From contig CM049310.1 in the NCBI GenBank assembly GCA_026874595.1, positions 83,985,056-84,049,055 of the forward strand: DNA of 64,000 nucleotides. The letters run 5' to 3'. The notes under the pieces were generated by a model that worked only from the letters and a program-made list of their open reading frames with translations, did no database searches and had not been told where the DNA came from. Source of the stretch: Sipunculus nudus. Its lineage: Eukaryota > Annelida > Sipuncula > Golfingiida > Sipunculidae. Of the stretch, positions 14,501 through 23,500 are shown piece after piece (the first letter of the stretch is position 1; the number at the start of each line of letters is the position of its first letter). The position numbers and the translations under genes were made by a program.

Positions 14501-17500
14501 CAACCGGGACGAAACGCGAACTCGATCTGTAACTGGTCTATATCTGTCCACACACCAAAAACCAGGCCAATATCTGCAGGCACTGCGAAAAAAAGTCCGT
14601 ACATGTGTATTTGTCATGAAATTTCATATTTTTCATGAAATTTTCTATGTTCAGGAGCCGTAAAATGGTCAAAAGTAGGTCAACCAGGACGTAACAGGAA
14701 CTCGATCTGTAACTGGTCTATATCTGCTCACACACCAAAAATTAGGCCAATACCTGCAGGCATTGCGAAAAAAAATCCGTACATGTGTATCTGTCATGAA
14801 TATTTCTATTTTTCATGAAATTTTCTAAGTTTAGGAGCCCTAAAACAGTCAAAAGTAGGTCAACCGGGACGAAACGCGAACTCGATCTGTAACTGGTCTA
14901 TATCTGCCCACACACCAAAAATTAGGCCAATATCTGCAGGCACTGCGAAAAAAAGTCCGTACAACTGTTTGATTTCGGAATGACGGAAAGACAGAATCAC
15001 GACATGGGTAAAACTATATGCCCCGGCCACTTTGTGGCGGGGGCATAAAAAACAATTCTGTTATTTTCATGCTTTTCCCTGATCATATGACATTTTATCA
15101 AAACATACAAAAAAAAGTAAAATAAAATATCGCCCACCCGCACTGGTTTCTGAAAAAGTGTCTGAGAACCATTCCTTTTTTACTGGCCTTAAAGAGGGCT
15201 TTTTGTTACATCTTAAGTCTATTAACTAAAGATAATCACTTGAACCTTTGTTAAATATAGGCCAGGAAACACTGATTCCACCATACAGATGCTCTTCATT
15301 TTGTTTATATCAATATTTTTACAACATGGGGGCTAATCTTATTACATAATAGGTCATATTACACTTGCTCTTGTTCCCACTTCACTGACCTTATATAACA
15401 TTAAAACATTTTGCTGTAGCCATTGCCAGCAAAATGGATATCAGCCAAGCAAGGACTGCCCAGAGCCAATGTTGTTACATTTCATTTGATTGAGAGTTCA
15501 CCAGCCTGGCAGCATGCATGTGCACAGGGCCCTGTGCCAGCCAGGAGTCTGGCCTCTCCTTGGGAACCTGTGGCTTATGCATGCGTGAAATATTGCGCAT
15601 AAGACTTTGTAACTGTGGCATTTTCAGGTGCCCGTCAGAGTATATGCATGAAAATCGCTTCATGAACTCAGGGATTCTGTTAAAAATGTTGTCACTGCAA
15701 CATCTTTTTGAGGAAGACCTGCCACTGTACTACTATATACGTCTACCAATTCACACAAATACGTATGATATATTGAAACACAGCTTACAGGTTACCAGGG
15801 TGAGCCACAATATATGGTTGTTATACACTTACCCAGTTGACTTTCTCCTGCGCTCTTTTCTCCAGTAGAGCCTGCAGTTTCTCTCCCTCTCCACTAGGGG
15901 ACCCAAAATCAGCCACCAACTACAAGTATACAAAGAATATCAAACTTGATACTGACATTTTCATTGGTGTTCAGCTGGCTTTGTGCTTGCAAGGGTTTCA
16001 ACTTGGCAATATTCATGAAAGGAAAATTATCACAAAAATAATAATATCCATCAATACAGGTAAATGATCATTAAATGATAGCCTCACTGCTCACTAATTA
16101 ATTCAGTAAAAAGCAGGGCTTTCAATGAGACAACAAATGTGGCGAGTTCAGGCTGCTTTGGCCAAAATGTGAGAGGATAAAATGAGATTTAAGGAGCTAG
16201 ATTTGGTCCTGTTAGTCCTGCAGCTAGAAATTTGTGCATTAAATTGAACACTTGTACACTCAGGACTGATCGTCCGGAATAAATTTCGAACATCATTGAC
16301 ACTATACCCCTGCTTTCCTTAAAGCCCTTATCAGGTATATCACACAGTTTTAAACAATCCAGACTGCCTTTTAATAAGTCATATTAATTACTGTGGTTAG
16401 TTTCACATTCTCAGGTTTAAGTATCCCTTTTTTATTTCATCATTTAGTGAGGTTTCCACTCTTGTCATTTCATCACACAGACACTGCCTAATGTTAACAT
16501 TAGATTAAGTTTGTTTTTGCACGTCCCCCCTCCAAACAGGCCTTCCCTGTCAAAACTCCAGGGAAAAAATAAGGACAGCTTTTAAAGTGAGGCTGGGAGG
16601 GAAGACAAAATAACCTCTTGTGCACAGTGAGATGGTTGTGACCACATGGCTGCCTCAGCAGTGCAGTTTTCTACATGACTAGTGGCAAGACTGGAAGAGG
16701 CCATATCAGTCCAATAATAAATGTATATGGAGGGGTAGGACGTAAAATCTAGATCATTCCTAACCCTGTGCATATAAAACCTGAAATCCAGAAGGCTTAA
16801 AGAATAACACCTTCATCCTCATTCAATAGAGAGTGCCACCAACAGGCCATGAACCTATCCTTTAAAAAATGTCAGACCCATTCCTACCTTCTCAGCATGG
16901 TAGTAGTCCTCGTCAGAGAGTAGTGGTTTGACAGACAGGAGGAACTTGTTGAGTGTCTGTGATAGAGCTGGGACAGGCAGGCGAGGCAGGGACTGTTGTA
17001 CTGAGAACATGCGACCTGGAGCTTTCTGCCTCGACACCTCAGACACGGCACTCAGCATCGGCTTCAGCCGGCTCCCAACCTGCTGCCGAACCTGAAACAC
17101 ACAAAACAAGACAGTCACACACTGCCTAGATCTATACACATATCAGGGTGCTCTACATTTATTGGTAACCACTTGCCCTGGGCAAGTGAAAGTTAAGAAA
17201 ATGGTGGTTAAGACAACAAAAAGTAGCCTCCTACTTACATGACTGAGCAAGTTGATTCAATATAAACCTTTACCCAAGGGCTGAGGAATAACAAATATTC
17301 AATTAACCATTTTCTTTCTGGGAGAAATGAAACCACATTGATATAAGTTATTACCTCTTTATCTAAAATAACCTGTAGGTTTATCTGCATGAATATTAAA
17401 GAGAAAAAAGTAATTCAAAATGCAACAGGATCATGTGGAACTGTGTAACATGATGCTGACACAAGCATTTTTGCTTGTACTATGACCTTGTTGCTCCTTA

Positions 17501-20500
17501 AAAGCTAGGCTGAAACTATATCAGCATATTCATACAGTACTAAACACAGTGGATTATTAAATGTGCACTGGACTGAAATAGTTTTAAACCACCTTCTTAG
17601 TAGGTTCAAAATACTTTAGCCATAACAAATAAATTGAAAATTCATTGGTTTGCCATGTGGATGCCCATTTTGCATACAAAATGGTTTAATGTATTTGCTA
17701 TGTGAAAGGGGTACTCATTTCAAGTTCTGAGCTGATAAAATACTGCTTTGAAAATACAAAGTTACCAGCTCTGATAATGAAATGTAAATGCAACTGCATT
17801 TGAACCAAAGCCTAATTAAAAAGTAGTCTTCTTGAAAAATTGAATCATTTAAATTAGTAAAAAGTTAAGGGTTTTTCCTTTTGGCCATATGACCCATGAA
17901 TGAAACCTGTATGTAGTGACCTCTGAAGTGCACTTAGATAAATAGAGAGCCACTTGATTGACAGGTGTAATCAACCAATTGCCTGACACAGTGATAACCT
18001 AAAAGTTTAGTATGTAAACAGGGCTCATGTTTCAGAGTTTGAATGATAAAAGAAATTTAAGTGAAAAACAGTGAAACACCAATAGGCAGTGAGTGATATG
18101 ACAACGTTTAAAATTAGAAAGCAGTCAGAGACCACATAATAGTACACCTCTGCTAAGTTTCTGGTTTCTCAGATAATGTGCATCAAATTACGTGTTTGGC
18201 TTAATATCTGTAAGGGTTTCAAATTCATAAAATTTGGAACATGAAAAATATTGTTATTAAAGCTTTGTGAATAAAAACAGATTGAACCATAATTTCCTGT
18301 ATACATTATCATTTTTCTAAGATAGTTCTTACAAATAATATTAATTTTTTGTTAAATTTAAATCACAAACTGATATTACATGTATTATATATCACTATTA
18401 TCTGATGTTTTAGGCTTATATTAGCAGTCATTTGTGAAAAAAAAAATTTTGATTTTGAATTAGATTTTGACTGCATGATAAAATTGATGTAAATTGTAAA
18501 ACCCTTGACAAAATGATTAATCAATGTATTATAAATATATTTCTCTATGGCAAGAACTGCAAAAATATAACCCTCACAAAACACCATCAAGTGGAAATTC
18601 GCAACGATTTAACCTCACGGATATGAAGCCAACCACAGTAAATAAATCAAAGTCTAGAGAAGTGTGTCACGGTTGGTTCACAAAATCAATAATTGGTCAC
18701 CTCTGCATGCCAGAACTAAGGCAATTTCTAATCCCAGTCAAATCCCATGACTCTCACCCTTGACTGGGATAATCAAGTCCTGAACTGAAAAAAAATCTGA
18801 GAGAAAAACCATATGAATTATGGTGATCAAGATTACCTCCCAAATTTGGTTGTTTAATTTTACACAAAACTATAAAAATCAGATTATTGTATCCGCCAAA
18901 ACAGAGTTTTGCGGATACTATGTTTTCAGCCCACTGCCGCCGCTGCCGCGTATGTGTCCGGAGAACTCCTCCATAACCGCTGGGCGGAATTTTACGAAAC
19001 CTGGGATTATGTTCGGGTCACATGTGAACTGCTGCTCCCCGATTTTGTTTTGACCTCTGACCTTTCCACTGCGCTCTGCGTCCGTTTGTGCGTCTGTTTC
19101 CACACATAAACCCACATATCTCGGGAACCGTTTGACCGATCAGGAAAATTTTTTTGCACAAATGTAGCCCTTAGAGAGCTTTATAACATACACAAAAAAT
19201 GGTTGCGCCACCTGCAACCATGTTTGCACAGTGTCCATCTGTTCGTCTGTCTTGGGTTAAAATCACTCATATCTCTGCAGTGACTTGACTATTTACCTGA
19301 AATTCGGCATGCGTATACATCCTGGATAGCTTTTCTGATTTTATGACAGGTGGCGCCACCTACATTCACGTTTATGCAGCAGACATCCAAGCTCATATCT
19401 CGGGAACCGTTTGACCGATCAGGAAATTTTTTTGCACAAATGTAGCCCTTGGAGAGCTTTATAACATACACAAAAAATGGTGGCGCCACCTGCAACCATG
19501 TTTGCACAGTGTCCATCTGTTTGTCTGCCTTGGGTTAAAATCACTCATATCTCTGCAGTGACTTGACTAATTCACCTGAAATTTGGCATGCGTATACATC
19601 CTGGATAGCTTTTCTGATTTTATGACAGGTGGCGCCACCTACATACACGTTTACGCTGCAGACATCCAAGCTCATATCTCGGGAACTGTTTGACCGATTG
19701 GGCCAAAATTTTGCATGTGTATAGATCTCACATAGCTCTTTACCATACACAAAACTGGTGGCACCACCTGCAGCCATTTTTGCACAGCTCCTGTCTGTTT
19801 GTCTGCCATGGGATAAAATCACTCAAATCTCGGCAGTGGTTTGACATATCTGGCTAAATTTTGCAGGTTTATAGATCCCAGACAGCTCTCTTGATTTTAT
19901 TACAGGTGGCGCCACCTGCATTCTAGTTTATGCAGCAGACATCCAAGCTCATATCGTGGGAACTGTTTTACCGATTGGGCCAAAGTTTTGCATGTGTATA
20001 GTTCTCACATAGCTCTTTATCGTACGCAAAACTGGTGGCGTCACCTGCAACCATTTTTGCTCAGCGTCCATCTGTTTGTCTGCCACGGGCTAAAATCGCT
20101 CATATATACATGCAGTGGTTTGACTTATCTGCCTTAAATTTTGCATATGTATACAACTTGGACGGCTTTCTGGATTTTGTGGTGGTGGGGGGGGGGGCAA
20201 CCTACATACACAATTTGGCTGCAGACATCCATGCTAATATGCAACACTTCACTCTATTTCCCCTTGCCACTCAATCCATGCCTCACTTCACATGTTCCAC
20301 TCTGATTTAGGCGGATACACGTAGTCCCTTGTCGACTACCCGTATTCTAGTTTAAGTAAAATTGCTAATAGGCAAATATTCAAAGAACCCAACCAACCAA
20401 CAGCAATAAAACAATTCAGTTAAGCTATAAAAATACAAGCATGCTCATGAGAATCAAGCATGACTCTGTCAGCCTTGATTTTTTGTAAAATGCTGTACTG

Positions 20501-23500
20501 TGCTGTACTGTGCATAACAATACATCAGATAATCCATGCACTGAATTGAAACCCTTGAGTTAAATTACAGTGTGTATGCCCAGTGCACATGCATTACAAT
20601 GACCTATCATATAATGATTATATTATAATCTAATTAATAAACAGTGTGATAAAACATACGTCAAATATATACATACCGACACAATATACATCACTGTGTA
20701 ATTCTAGTTGTAGTCTCTCCAAGGTGACCTGGTTGATTTAATTATTTTATTACAACAGCATGTGACATATTTACAACCCTCGAGGCAATGTGACAAGAAT
20801 ATTAATATTCCCTGGTAAATGCCCTTACGAAAAACATGTCATTACAACATGTGTGTCAATAGCACTCAATTTCATGATGCAGTTGATTGTTTCACGGCAA
20901 CTAAATCACTTTATTATGTTAGATAAAAAATACTGAAAAAAAAGTTAATTTGTGGTTTAGATCTGGTTTGTCTCCCACCAACCATGGAAGTAGCTGAAAT
21001 TTTTAAGACACTTCTTAAAAGGACTGATCAGTGTAATATCAGTAGCAAACAGTAATGGTTATCATCCATATTCAAACCTGACCTTGCCCTTCATGAGACA
21101 CATCAAAGTTGCAAGTATGGTGAATTCTTTTCAAGTTATTACGCTAACATCATTTTAGCAAAATCAAATCTTTGACCTTGAAAAAGATTTCAAGGTCATC
21201 CATATTTGAACTTGAACTAGCTCATCATGAGATCCATCAATGCCATGAGTATAGTGACTGAGCCTTTATTTTGTCTTCAAATTGCTATACTTGCATCATT
21301 AGGTCTTGTCCATGCCCCCATTGAGATCTATGCATCTTTGTATGGTGACTGCACCTCTAATTCTTATCTCCTCTAGTTATTATGCTAGCATTTAATTCCT
21401 CAGCATTATCACCTGTGACCTTGAATGTGTCAAGGTCATCCATATTCAACCTTAACCTAGCTCTCAATGTGAGTTTAGTGACTGTATGTTACAAAACCTA
21501 TGACCACAGTTTTCTGAAAAAAATTTTAAATATTTATTTTCACCAGACGTGTTTCATTAAACTGCTTGTAAAATTTGTCTCTGAGATATTAAACAACCAA
21601 ACAGCAAGTACTGGTGCAATTTAGCAGACATCAGTAAGAGTAACTTATACTGTAGACTGGTTCTCTGCTCTATTCTGTGGGAAAATGTACATTTTTTTAT
21701 TTGTATGCAGGAAAAATAAGCAAGGATACAAGTTGTTGGAGCTCAAGCAATGTTTGTTTGTAACTTATGTAGATTTACTATTGCTGACTGAAGATTTTAA
21801 ATATGATCCTAAAAAAAACCTTAAACTACACGTCTGTCACCTAAATATATATGAAAGAATCATATACCCATATAAGCAGTTAAAAAGTATTTCCTTACAA
21901 TCTTTTTAAAAACATTTCTATATTTTGACTCTAAGTTTGGCAAAACTTAGATAACGGTTCTCAAGAGGAAGGTGTTTTCATTATCAGTTATATATTTGTA
22001 CTGATTAATACACCAGACATATCCACAATCAAGGACACACAGTGTGCTAGTTCTTAAGACTGAGGTGTATTCTTTAAAGTGCATAAAGGTATAGGAAACA
22101 AATTATACCTGTACACTGTTAAGGGGCAGATCCAAAAGGGGGTAGGGGGAATCAGGGTGTTACATGCCCTGTTATGAGAGAAATACCTTGATTTTGCATT
22201 TCACCCCACCCCACAGACACACACACATTTTGATTGATAATTTCAATCCCCTTCCTGCAATTGCGGATATTGATATTTTTTTTTTAAATCAGTTCTTTCT
22301 AAATTATTAACCACTTCCTTCCTAAAATCCCATATTCCTATAAACAGTTCTCAGAACCAAAGACATGGAAAGTCTAAGCACATTTTTATCCAGCTATACC
22401 AGAAAAACACCATCCATAATCCATCATTATATACAATGCAACAGAGTCACAATGTAAATACTTCTTACTTTATATTATATGACTACAAAAAAAATGGTGA
22501 ACCAAACTTGGGGTGACAGTTATTTGTCAATCATATTCTTAAAACCAGAATGAAGTTGCAGTGACCCAGTTTTTGGTTTGGTGGGAGAACTTGGGGACAT
22601 CTAACTGTATGTAGAATTTTGGATTAGTAGGTCCAATGTTTCAAAATGTGCCCTGTTAATGGACGTCCTGAAGCCAGATGGCCAGACGGCTGAAGGATTA
22701 TCACTATAGCTCAGATGACTTATAATAAGCGAAGCTAATTATGGAGGCGTTTACCTCCACCACAAAAAAAAATATTATATATAGATATATATGCCTGTCT
22801 GCCTTGAAGTTATCGTTTTTAATGACAGCATTCTGAAGGTTTCCAAGGACCCTGCATGCGTGTGATTCACATGTGTGGGAACAAGACTGATATCTTGATC
22901 CCCAGTACTTTCAGATAAGCTACAGAAGATAAACTTTTCTAAAAAGCTACAACTACCTATTGAGTAAGGAAGTGACAGCTTAAAGATCAAAATAAGCGGA
23001 AAATTTTGGATGGATTTATATTCACATTACAACATTTACATTTTCTGTATTATAATATAATATAATACAAAACCTTTGTACTTTATATCAATTAAAATTT
23101 TCTGATTCTCAATTTCTTGGCTTACCAAAGTTATATTTAGAAAATTTATATTATAATAATTTATAAGCCTTGAGCACTTGTAGACATCTATCAAAAATAC
23201 AACTGTCTTATACAGTGATAAACCTTACCTCAGTATGAGCAGTAAATTGTAATCTATAAGAATACATCATAATTCAACCATTTTATGGGGAGACATCATA
23301 TACTAGCCAAATATTTTCTCTGTATCAAACATAATAATATAAAATGCTTTAATGAACTTTTTAAAGGGTATTAATAACAATGAAATTCTAATACATTATA
23401 TTTTAAGCTCCACAACTGCCCTATAACCATATATGGCTAGTCAAGAATATGCATGGCCTCCTAAAATAATCAGCTACAGTCTTAAAGAGCAACATATAAC

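Noticed and set aside
13469-14960. CRISPR-like array
   Set aside because: The whole about 180-bp unit is repeated without unique spacers, in a eukaryotic intron, between transposon ends.
13469-14960. Hammerhead ribozyme (retrozyme-type) in the about 180-bp units
   Set aside because: Unit size and GACGAAACGCG looked suggestive, but I could not find the CTGANGA core on either strand at a fitting distance.
15475-15868. Overlapping open frames on both strands
   Set aside because: No family resemblance, no splice context, and the region is CRAT intron flanking exon 3.
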